From positions 124,001 to 188,000 of the forward strand of contig CAJXPQ010000004.1 in the NCBI GenBank assembly GCA_913058265.1: a DNA stretch of 64,000 nt, in the 5' to 3' direction. This stretch comes from an uncultured Oligoflexia bacterium (GTDB lineage Bacteria; Bdellovibrionota; Bacteriovoracia; Bacteriovoracales; Bacteriovoracaceae). The position numbers and the translations under genes were made by a program. The notes beneath the pieces were generated by a model that saw only the letters and a list, made by a program, of their open reading frames with translations, made no database searches and was not told the origin of the DNA. Shown one piece after another: positions 45,415 through 53,183 of the stretch (positions are counted from its first letter, which is position 1; each line of letters begins with the position of its first letter).

Positions 45415-46233
45415 ATGAAAAATAATTTTAAGATTTCTATACCTTTAGCTATTGTTATTACACTAATGGCGGTTATATACCAGCGAACTACAGGGCCTAC
45501 ATATCCTAAAAAATTCAAAATAGGCCAGGACCAGTCAATCACAGCAAAATTTTTAAGATCTCACGGTGGCGATACTAATGCACCGGTGGAGCTTCCAAAA
45601 TTGACTGAGACTATGTCAGCAACGATGACGTACAAGAGATATCCAACTAACGATGAATGGACCACGGTTGAATTAGAAGATAACGGTAATTTCCTTCAGA
45701 CATCTTTACCTAATCAGCCACCCGCAGGAAAGCTGACATATTTTCTTAACATAAATTATGGCGACAAGACTCAGGCATTGGGTAGCAAAACTGATCCTAT
45801 TTATATTCGTTACAAGGGGGAGGTTCCGACTTTTATTCTAGCTCCTCATATTGTTTGTATGTTCTTATCAATGCTTTTATCTGTTGTTGCACTTTTTGAA
45901 GCACTCTATAGAACAGATATGTATAAGACTGTAGGAAGAATTACTCTTAGTTGTTTGATGATCGGAGGTATGGTTCTCGGTCCTATCGTTCAAAAGTATG
46001 CTTTTGGAGTTTACTGGGCAGGCTTTCCTTATGACTATGACTTAACAGATAATAAGCTTCTTATAGCAGTTTTAGCTTGGTTATTTGCTGTGATTCTCTC
46101 CTGGAAAGGAACTAGAAGATGGCCAACTATAGCAGCGGCAATCGTTTTATTTTGTGTTTATTCGATTCCACATTCAATGCAAGGTTCAGAGTTTGACTAT
46201 GAAAAAGGTGTTGTGACTACGGATATGGATTAG
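45415..46233 (+). CDS. membrane protein, unknown family
   Basis: The product of 272 residues starts at the ATG with AGGAATG upstream; the open frame extends earlier without support. An N-terminal membrane anchor (residues 8-22) is followed by a beta-rich domain outside the membrane (about residues 30-140), then four more membrane segments with a conserved-looking WAGFPYDYDLTDNK loop. The function is not known. Its last base overlaps the start of the next gene. Confidence 0.65.
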   Translation: MKNNFKISIPLAIVITLMAVIYQRTTGPTYPKKFKIGQDQSITAKFLRSHGGDTNAPVELPKLTETMSATMTYKRYPTNDEWTTVELEDNGNFLQTSLPNQPPAGKLTYFLNINYGDKTQALGSKTDPIYIRYKGEVPTFILAPHIVCMFLSMLLSVVALFEALYRTDMYKTVGRITLSCLMIGGMVLGPIVQKYAFGVYWAGFPYDYDLTDNKLLIAVLAWLFAVILSWKGTRRWPTIAAAIVLFCVYSIPHSMQGSEFDYEKGVVTTDMD

Positions 46234-46691
46234 TGAAAATCTGGATAGATGCCGACGCATGCCCTAATATGGTCAAAGAGATCATCTTCAAAGCTTCTTT
46301 TCGTCTTAAAATAGATGTGACGTTAGTGGCGAATAGCTACTTACAAATACCTCAAGCTCCAAACATTAATCTGATTCAAGTTGATAAAGGTGCTGATGTA
46401 GCTGACTTCTATATAGTCGAACACCTTGATGAGAAGGACCTAATAGTTACTGCCGATATTCCCTTGGCAGCATTAGTTGTAGAGAAGAATGCAACTGCGA
46501 TTAACCCTCGTGGTGAAATTTATACTGAAGAAAATATTCGCGAAAGGCTTTCGGTTCGAGATTTTATGCAAGAGCTTAGGGATGGTGGTGTAAACACTGG
46601 TGGTCCGCCTCTGCTAGATAATAAAGCAAAAGAGAAGTTTGCGAATGCTTTTGATCGTATTATTACCAAAATGCTAAGAGAGGCGAACTAA
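46233..46691 (+). CDS. YaiI/YqxD family protein (DUF188)
   Basis: The 152-residue protein has the family start KIWIDADACPNMVKEI, the V-A-N-S strand and the DLIVTADIPLA segment. This NYN/PIN-like domain family has conserved acidic residues suggestive of a nuclease, but the function is unknown. The start is GTG, overlapping the stop of the upstream gene by one base. Confidence 0.88.
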   Translation: MKIWIDADACPNMVKEIIFKASFRLKIDVTLVANSYLQIPQAPNINLIQVDKGADVADFYIVEHLDEKDLIVTADIPLAALVVEKNATAINPRGEIYTEENIRERLSVRDFMQELRDGGVNTGGPPLLDNKAKEKFANAFDRIITKMLREAN

Positions 46692-46697
46692 GCTTTT

Positions 46698-47321
46698 TTA
46701 TTTTATTAAAGGCCAAGGCATACGAGTTGATGGGTCCTGATAAGCCGTTCCCATTAAATAAGAAGACATTCCAGTTGATTGAATTCGATCAAAGGCAAAG
46801 CGAATATTTACTTGATTAGCGACAGGTCTATAAATAAACCCAAGTTCTTTATTACCTATTTCATCAACAAGTTTTTGAATATTAAATGTCTTCGTTTCAG
46901 CTAATCTCGATTGCGCATAGATTCCAAGGCGAATAGGCCGATGGAATTGATTTGCCCACCCAATGGAATAAAGCTTCGACTTTAAAAAGAACCTTTTGAT
47001 TGTTTGGCATTCTTTATTAGATCTAAAGTATCCATCTAGGTTCAGTTTTCTCTTAGACACATTTTGAAGTGTGATTTTTGTAAGATTATTTCCCATTTTT
47101 TCTTGTTCAATTAAAAGAGGGACTTTTTCAAATTTATATTCAAATTTTGCAGAGTCACCTATGACAAACTTTTCATAACGGCAGGCCATCTCTAGTTCAA
47201 AATCAACTTCATAGCTATCGCTTTCTAAGTAAAATTCTAGCTCAAAAGGGTTTACCGTTACTGACGCAGCAAAAGATATAGAGCAAGTAAATAGACTGAT
47301 AATAGATATAAGTTTTTTCAT
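46698..47321 (-). CDS. secreted protein, unknown function
   Basis: The 207-residue product has a signal peptide (MKKLISIISLFTCSISFA). The mature part is beta-rich with two cysteines (MACRYEKF and KECQTIKRF), which could form a disulfide, and ends in a basic-aromatic tail. No family is recognised. AGGAGAATT before the ATG is a good ribosome binding site. Confidence 0.68.
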   Translation of the reverse strand: MKKLISIISLFTCSISFAASVTVNPFELEFYLESDSYEVDFELEMACRYEKFVIGDSAKFEYKFEKVPLLIEQEKMGNNLTKITLQNVSKRKLNLDGYFRSNKECQTIKRFFLKSKLYSIGWANQFHRPIRLGIYAQSRLAETKTFNIQKLVDEIGNKELGFIYRPVANQVNIRFAFDRIQSTGMSSYLMGTAYQDPSTRMPWPLIK

Positions 47322-47370
47322 AAAATTCTCCTAATACCTATTTTTATCAAAGTTTTAGGGGATTTGAAAC

Positions 47371-47526
47371 TTATTTCCTGCCGGCCCTCTTCATCATCTC
47401 AATAGCTATGTCAAAGTCATTGCCATCTGGGTCATACTTCCTTCTTAATCTTTTAAACCAACTTGGAACTTCTGGGTGAAAACCAGAAACAATAACTTTA
47501 CCTTTACCAAAAATCCATTTACAGCA
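47371..47526 (-). pseudogene. 3' remnant of a glutamine-amidotransferase-like (BPL_N) gene
   Basis: The minus strand reads through about 48 coding-quality codons, including FGKGKVIVSGFHPEVPSWF then RRKYDPDGNDFDIAIEMMKR, and ends at TAA (47371-47373). The pattern of a G-x-G strand then S-G-x-H-P-E is the C-terminal part of class-I amidotransferase-like BPL_N proteins. A TAG at 47527-47529 lies directly upstream and no start exists, so the 5' part of the gene is missing. On the other strand the next gene's frame begins inside this stretch, so a rearrangement probably joined two truncated genes here. Confidence 0.65.
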
Positions 47527-48429
47527 CTATTTAATCAACATCTTAACTATGTAGATAATCAACTGTCACAGGTATTAAAGCTAAGCCGGAAGTTAGTTTC
47601 AGCTCGAGTAAAATTAGATGTGCTCTTATCAAAATATGATTCGATTGTTAAGGAAACTAAGAAAGAAAAGACTCTTAAAAAGATTGAGAAACAGAAAAAA
47701 ATTATATCTAAACTTACTAACGATTCTAATATCGCATTTAAGAAAAGAGCTAGGCATGCTGAGCTCTCAAAACATACTTATGCTCTCGCAGGACAAGAAT
47801 CCGCAATGAAGTTAGCAAGAATTAAAAACAAAAACTGGCTTTCTCTTGATCAGTCAGTTAAAAAATCAATCGATCTCGGAAGTAATATTGAGGACAAGAA
47901 GGAGTTTTCAATTAGTTTTTGGTTCCGAACTGATCTTTCTCAAAATGATAAAAGAATTTTAAACTCAGGTTATAAAGGGTCTATGAGCTCTTTGATTGTA
48001 GGTCTTAAGAGTGAAAAAGTATTTTTTGGCTATAGGGACTCAGAAGAAAAATATATAACTCAAGATTATGAATTAAATTATTCGACTAATGAATGGCAAA
48101 ATTTTATTGTTACCTATAATCAGAGCAAGTTCGAGATTTATATAAATGGAGAGCTTAGAGATAGTATAGAAGATGGTTTCGTTGGACTAAATGAAGAACC
48201 TAGTTATTTAGGTTCTTACCAGTTTAGAAGCCATCATTATCTTGGTGATATCGATGAACTCTCTCTCTGGAAAACAGCTCTATCGCCGGACTCTGCCCAG
48301 GACATTTATAATGATGGAGTGCCTTCAAACTTAGTTCTTCACTCTGAACATGCTAATATCGTAAAGTGGTGGAGGATGGGAGATAAAATTAAGCGAAGTA
48401 TCGCTGGTTCTCTTATCGATCATGAGTAA
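47476..48429 (+). CDS. LamG/concanavalin-like domain protein, possibly 5'-truncated
   Basis: The open frame encodes 317 residues from a GTG at 47476. Residues 18-100 form a charged coiled coil and residues 115-290 a LamG-type domain (EFSISFWFRTDL, WQNFIVTYN, FEIYINGELRD, YLGDIDELSLWKTALS). LamG domains bind sugars or proteins outside cells, yet no signal peptide is visible. The first 15 codons lie over the reverse-strand gene remnant, so the original 5' end has probably been lost. No ribosome binding site supports the GTG. Confidence 0.6.
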   Translation: MKTRNNNFTFTKNPFTALFNQHLNYVDNQLSQVLKLSRKLVSARVKLDVLLSKYDSIVKETKKEKTLKKIEKQKKIISKLTNDSNIAFKKRARHAELSKHTYALAGQESAMKLARIKNKNWLSLDQSVKKSIDLGSNIEDKKEFSISFWFRTDLSQNDKRILNSGYKGSMSSLIVGLKSEKVFFGYRDSEEKYITQDYELNYSTNEWQNFIVTYNQSKFEIYINGELRDSIEDGFVGLNEEPSYLGSYQFRSHHYLGDIDELSLWKTALSPDSAQDIYNDGVPSNLVLHSEHANIVKWWRMGDKIKRSIAGSLIDHE

Positions 48430-48496
48430 GTAAAACTTCCAAATAGATTGATTGTTGCTCTGTGTTGTTCGTGCCATTACGGACAAATCTGTATTG

Positions 48497-48524
48497 TTGA
48501 ATATTCCTTGATCTAAGTTATAAT
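48497..48524 (+). promoter_or_regulatory. candidate promoter of the S74 fusion gene
   Basis: TTGAAT (48497-48502) and a consensus TATAAT (48519-48524) are 16 bases apart. A GGGAGAA ribosome binding site follows before the ATG at 48542. Confidence 0.55.
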
Positions 48525-48541
48525 TTTTCTAGGGAGAATTT

Positions 48542-50146
48542 ATGACTAAATCAGTGAGAGTAGTATTAGATCAAAGCGGTATATCCATGGTTCAGGTCAT
48601 GATTTCGGTTGGCTTAATGGGAGTTATTTCACTTGGAATGCTTAGGATGAATGAAAATCAACAGAAAGCTTCAAATACTGTAAGCCAAAACTTTGAAGCT
48701 GTTCAAATTATGACCCAAGTTGAAGGTGTACTAAGAAATAAAGAAGGTTGTTTTAAAAGCTTTGGTGCTGGAACCATGAACTTGAAGAGTGATTTTACTC
48801 AAATCATAGATAGAAACGATAGGGTGATAATTAAAAAAGGTGAGACCTACAGTGGTATGGGAGCCGGCAGTAAAATTAAAGTGGAGAGTATTGGCTTTCA
48901 AATGGATGGCCCCAATGTCATGTTGGAAGATACTTCAGCTCCTTTTATGTACAAGGGAGCCTTAGCAGTGACCAGTACTGCTAATATTAAAATTACATTA
49001 GATAGAACTGTTAACTCCTCGGATCCAGGTACATCAAATAGTTACGGTGGAAGAAAGGTAAATAAAATCCTAAAGGGTTTTAGAGTCGTTACGAGAACAA
49101 ACACAGATGGAAATATTATTGGCTGTCATGCACCTGTGGATATGTATGTCGAGGCAGCTTGTTCTGCCTTGGGTGGAACGATTAGTGCATTAGATGGCAA
49201 ATGTAATGATCTTCATATAGATCAAATCTCTGTTTCAGGAAATGCTGATGTCACTGGTCAAATTGGCGGGGGGAGTATCAAATCAAATACTACTGTCGTT
49301 GTTCCAAGAGTAGGGACTGATGGTAATAATGGTGCATTTAAAATTACTGGTTGTGGTGGTATTTCTCAAGGGGCAGGTCCTGGAGGAGTAAATGGGATGA
49401 AAATGAGCTCAGAAGGAGCTTGTCCTAAAACATTCCTACATGCAGGAAATACGAAAAACTCTGCTTATGATAATTTTTCTTTGTCAGGTTATTTATTTAT
49501 TATGTCTGGTGAGATTCGTTTTGGCGTTGACGGTGGAGGTGCAACTATCACTGGAGATCCTTCATCTGGAACACTGACTTACTCAGCTGCAGGATTAAGT
49601 CGACATGTTTTTGATAAAGGGGATGTTCAAATCGAGAATAAATTATCAGTTGCAATGACCTCAGAATTTAAGGGGCAGGTCGATATGACAAATAATAATA
49701 TTACGGGAGTTAATCAATTAAAAGTTAATAACGTTGTCGGTACTGGTAACCTAAGTGGCTTTAGTGCTATCTCTGGCATCGGTACTATCCAGGCATCTGG
49801 AACGATAACAGCTTCAGATATTAGATTAAAGAAAAATTTTGTTGAAATTGATTCTGCTCTTGATAAGGTCTCTCAGCTTGGTGGATATATCTTCGATTGG
49901 ATCGATGAAGACAGTGCTAAGCAGATGGGGACGCAAGTAGGTGTAAAGGCGCAGGAAGTACAAAAAGTGTTTCCAGAGCTAGTTAAGGTGGGAGAGAGTG
50001 GTTACCTCTTTGTAAACTACCAAGGACTAGTTGCGCCACTTATAGAGGCGGTAAAAGAGCAGAAAGAGTTATTTGATAAGCAACAACTTGAACTGAATGA
50101 ATTAAAGAAACAAGTTCAATTACTCATTGATAGTAAAAAAGAATAA
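48542..50146 (+). CDS. pilin-like protein with C-terminal S74 chaperone/autoprotease domain
   Basis: The protein has 534 residues. Residues 10-30 (DQSGISMVQVMISVGLMGV) look like a type IV prepilin leader: Gly before the cut, then a hydrophobic helix, with Gln instead of Glu at position 5. The middle is beta-rich and Gly/Thr-rich. The last 120 residues hold SDIRLKKNF, GGYIFDWIDEDS, QEVQKVFPELV and LIEAVKEQKEL, the features of the peptidase S74 intramolecular chaperone of phage tail fibres, which trimerises and cleaves itself off. This would be a surface fibre with pilin-type membrane export. GGGAGAA precedes the ATG. Confidence 0.83.
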   Translation: MTKSVRVVLDQSGISMVQVMISVGLMGVISLGMLRMNENQQKASNTVSQNFEAVQIMTQVEGVLRNKEGCFKSFGAGTMNLKSDFTQIIDRNDRVIIKKGETYSGMGAGSKIKVESIGFQMDGPNVMLEDTSAPFMYKGALAVTSTANIKITLDRTVNSSDPGTSNSYGGRKVNKILKGFRVVTRTNTDGNIIGCHAPVDMYVEAACSALGGTISALDGKCNDLHIDQISVSGNADVTGQIGGGSIKSNTTVVVPRVGTDGNNGAFKITGCGGISQGAGPGGVNGMKMSSEGACPKTFLHAGNTKNSAYDNFSLSGYLFIMSGEIRFGVDGGGATITGDPSSGTLTYSAAGLSRHVFDKGDVQIENKLSVAMTSEFKGQVDMTNNNITGVNQLKVNNVVGTGNLSGFSAISGIGTIQASGTITASDIRLKKNFVEIDSALDKVSQLGGYIFDWIDEDSAKQMGTQVGVKAQEVQKVFPELVKVGESGYLFVNYQGLVAPLIEAVKEQKELFDKQQLELNELKKQVQLLIDSKKE

Positions 50147-50157
50147 GGGATATACTT

Positions 50158-50562
50158 TTGAAAAGCTTTATTTTCATTCTAACATTTTTTTCAAGTTCTT
50201 TAGTTTATGCAACCTGCTCTCCTTCGTGTGATTCAGATACACAAAGATGTAGTGGCTCCACGGAGTTTTTAGGGTGTTCTAATCGGCCTGTACCAGCTCC
50301 TAACCTCAAAGCTTTTAATCAGTTGCCTCTAGCTGGTTTTACCATACCTGGTGTTGCTGGTAGACCTGGTCGATATTCATGTACTGGCTTCGCTTCAAAA
50401 GCTGCTGTGAGTGTGCCCACGATAAATAAACTCCCTCACACATTCAATTATCACGGACTCCAAATTACAGTAAATAGTATGAGGTTTGGTGGAAGAAGTT
50501 TTGGTAGTTTTACTGAGAATTATGCTCGAACAAGAACGGTCTATGCTTGTGTTTCAAAGTAA
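50158..50562 (+). CDS. small secreted Cys-rich protein
   Basis: The product of 134 residues starts at TTG with AGGGA eight bases upstream. A signal peptide (KSFIFILTFFSSSLVYA) is followed by a Cys-rich front (TCSPSCDSDTQRC, later GCSN, YSC and ACVSK) and a Pro/Gly-rich middle. No known domain is recognised; disulfide bonds are likely outside the cell. It follows the S74 fibre gene by 11 bases and may be co-expressed with it. Confidence 0.68.
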   Translation: MKSFIFILTFFSSSLVYATCSPSCDSDTQRCSGSTEFLGCSNRPVPAPNLKAFNQLPLAGFTIPGVAGRPGRYSCTGFASKAAVSVPTINKLPHTFNYHGLQITVNSMRFGGRSFGSFTENYARTRTVYACVSK

Positions 50563-50681
50563 TCCTATTGTGAAATAACTATCTACTGTATACTTTTTAG
50601 ACATTACCATCTTTGTAAAATCAGCGTCTTATCTTGTCTGTCTGCTTGTTTATATGGCAAGACCTTTGCATCATAGTTTGT

Positions 50682-51600
50682 ATGAAAAAAACAACAATCG
50701 GAATCTTAGTATTTATTATCACTCTAACATGTCAGTTCTCTGCATTAGCAAATGATCGGTGTAATACAAAAGTACCTTCAATCATTTATCTTGATGACGT
50801 TGGTACTCATAATCAGGCAGGGTCAGGCTTAGGTGATCGGGATGATGCCAATGGAGTTCAAGATCTTGGGATTTTACTTCGCTGGGAAGATGAGATGGAC
50901 CTTGTGGCCATCGGTTCGACGAGTCGATTTGGAAACAAAAGTGAAACCATAGAGTTGATAAGAACAATTGTTGCTTCTAATGGGTAGTACCAATATTAAG
51001 CCATGGGAGCTTAACGATGCAAGAGATCTTGCCTTTTGTATGAACCCGGGTGAAAAAATAAATGGGTTGAAAAACTTTCAAGAGATAACAAGTCAAATGC
51101 CAGCAGGGAGTATCTTTAGGATTAGTGATAATAATACAGTGCCAGCAACTGTTGATGCTGGGATAAGAGATTTCACTTGTCATAATAATACATATACTGT
51201 TGGCGTAATGGATAATTTTTATGATAAAGCAGTTGGATCAATGTTGAATAAAGCAAGAGATCCAAGTACTGGACTTGTTATTAGCGATTCAAGGTCTCCA
51301 TATGTTAAGGAAGCAGTAGCTCTCTCAAAGCTGCAATGTAATCATCCAAGTATTCCGTCTAGTCAGAGAATCGGATCTAAGCTTAGGATTGCCGATTTTT
51401 TAGCAGTTGCTCACGTACTTGCAAAAAATTATAAGACTAAAAATGAAGAAACAGGGAAGAGTCTAAATTATTTAAACCGTGATGAAATATATGACTATAT
51501 TGCAGGTGAGAAAAAATTTAAACAAAAACCTGATATTGGATATCTTGTACCAATTATTATGATGCTACTTGAAGATGATGCAGTTGAGACTAAAGACTAA
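50682..51600 (+). pseudogene. secreted protein gene broken by a one-base frameshift
   Basis: Two adjacent frames join into one protein. The first (50682-50987) has a signal peptide (MKKTTIGILVFIITLTCQFSALA) and then IIYLDDVGTHNQ and LGDRDDANGVQDLGIL, acid-rich motifs faintly like nucleoside-hydrolase folds. It ends at TAG (50985-50987) after AATGGG. Removing one G from GGG (50982-50984) continues the second frame without a gap as S-N-G-S-T-N-I-K, giving about 305 residues. Either the gene is inactivated, the base is a sequencing error, or frameshifting is programmed. The function of the intact form is unknown. Confidence 0.75.
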
Positions 51601-51603
51601 TTT

Positions 51604-52545
51604 TTAGTGACTTAACTCACAGACAAGGGGAACGTGATCAAAATAAGGTTGATTTAAGATATACCCTGTGTTTTTTGAAACCCCATAGGCCTTACAACTC
51701 ACTCTATCTAGTGAATCAGTATAAATATGATCTAGTGTCACTAAACCAGCGTAGGTCTGTCTGTTAATACTTCCATTAACTCTTTTAAATTTATTTGCCT
51801 TAGCTAACTCTTTAAGTTTTTTAGCACTTCTATCAAAGCGCTTTAACTTGTTTGGGTCAGTGTTAAAATCACCTAGAATAATATTATTACCACTTTCTGG
51901 GTAGTCATTAAACATGAGACTGAATTGTTTCTTACGACAGTCTTTATCATCACCTTTAAAGCCAGAAGTTCCGTGAACATGAATGACATTATACTTCTCA
52001 CCACTATAAGATGAGATGATAGCTTTTCCAACTCTAGAGCGCCCCCCACAATTCTTAATGACTTCGCCTTCAAGTGCATCAAGGCATATGTCAGAATAAC
52101 AGCCTTCAATATATCCAAATGATTTTTTTACTGCGATACATTTTTCACTATCATGGATATGACATGCAATCTGGTACTTCTCACTAGTTACTTGCTGTAT
52201 AACCATAGGGGCATCTTTTCTCCAACCCTCACAAATAAATGAGTTGTGAAACTCTTTAGGTATAGTGGAGCAGTTACGAGAATCAAACATCTCTTGGAAG
52301 CCTATAATGTCAGCGTTTTGATCAGTTATAAATTTCTTAGCAGCAGCAACTGCGGGTAGCCAGGCGAGTCCATTTCCGTAATAGTTATCAGAGGTTTTTG
52401 CTAGCTTTCGACTATATTCTTCAGGTCCACCATTTCTTTTACCTTTACTAGGGGTTGTTCCGGTATTGAAAGACATCACCTTGATCGTTTCAGCGTATAG
52501 GTCCAAAGTTAGTAGTAGAGCAAGTGTCGAAATTAATATTTTCAA
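51604..52545 (-). CDS. secreted EEP family nuclease or phosphatase
   Basis: The 313-residue product starts at TTG with AAGGAATA upstream. A signal peptide (KILISTLALLLTLDLYA) leads to an EEP-type core with residues in order: Asn in VMSFNTG, Glu in GFQEM, His in IHVHGT, Asp/Asn in LGDFNTD, Asp in TLDHIYT and His in FDHVPLV. Ten or so cysteines in the mature part suggest disulfides. It is related in architecture to the other EEP gene in this window but clearly diverged. It ends 4 bases from the frameshifted gene. Confidence 0.82.
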   Translation of the reverse strand: MKILISTLALLLTLDLYAETIKVMSFNTGTTPSKGKRNGGPEEYSRKLAKTSDNYYGNGLAWLPAVAAAKKFITDQNADIIGFQEMFDSRNCSTIPKEFHNSFICEGWRKDAPMVIQQVTSEKYQIACHIHDSEKCIAVKKSFGYIEGCYSDICLDALEGEVIKNCGGRSRVGKAIISSYSGEKYNVIHVHGTSGFKGDDKDCRKKQFSLMFNDYPESGNNIILGDFNTDPNKLKRFDRSAKKLKELAKANKFKRVNGSINRQTYAGLVTLDHIYTDSLDRVSCKAYGVSKNTGYILNQPYFDHVPLVCELSH

Positions 52546-52644
52546 AAATATTCCTTTATTGATTTAAGTACACAATCTCGTCGGAATATTTATTACCATG
52601 CTAAATATAGTCAGATAAAAGTGGCAAGAAGTGCCGAAAGGACG

Positions 52645-53130
52645 CTATTTCTTAGGACAGGTATAACCTTTAACCGCCGCTCCATGATCATAGACCATCT
52701 CTCCACCCAAATGAGCAGCGCGGAACATTAAGATATTACCAATTAAAAGACTTAGTAGAATAAAACCTTGCACTACTGAGGTATAAGTTTTGATGGACTT
52801 TACTTTTGCAAGAATTAAAACTTCCAACACAATTGCTAATAGAAAAAATGGAATAGGGATCTCAGCAGCTTCTTCATGTTGGTAGGCCAGTGTTATATTA
52901 CAAAGATCTTTTTTGATAATTTCAAATGCCATATCTCCTAAATAAATTGAGACTAAATAAAACAAGGGACCGATAAAGAGTAGTGCCTTGGCCACAATTC
53001 CAACTTCATAAGATACTTTCTTCTTTAAACAAAGACATAGTACTTCAGTAAATTTAAAAACAAGTGCCAGTGAGAATATGGCAATGGGAAAATGAATTAG
53101 CGCTGTGTGTAAAAGCTCTTCTCTGATCAT
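52645..53130 (-). CDS. DUF2231-like membrane protein
   Basis: The 161-residue protein has four hydrophobic segments, begins with LLHTALIHFPIAIFSLALVF and ends with HLGGEMVYDHGAAV, the pattern of DUF2231 proteins (conserved His in segments one and four). These may bind heme or a quinone, but the function is not established. AAGGAC lies 9 bases before the ATG. It is divergent from the M28 peptidase gene. Confidence 0.8.
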   Translation of the reverse strand: MIREELLHTALIHFPIAIFSLALVFKFTEVLCLCLKKKVSYEVGIVAKALLFIGPLFYLVSIYLGDMAFEIIKKDLCNITLAYQHEEAAEIPIPFFLLAIVLEVLILAKVKSIKTYTSVVQGFILLSLLIGNILMFRAAHLGGEMVYDHGAAVKGYTCPKK

Positions 53131-53183
53131 TGTAAAACTGTCCTTAACTTGCTAAAAGATACCTTAATCCTGGAGAAATGTAT

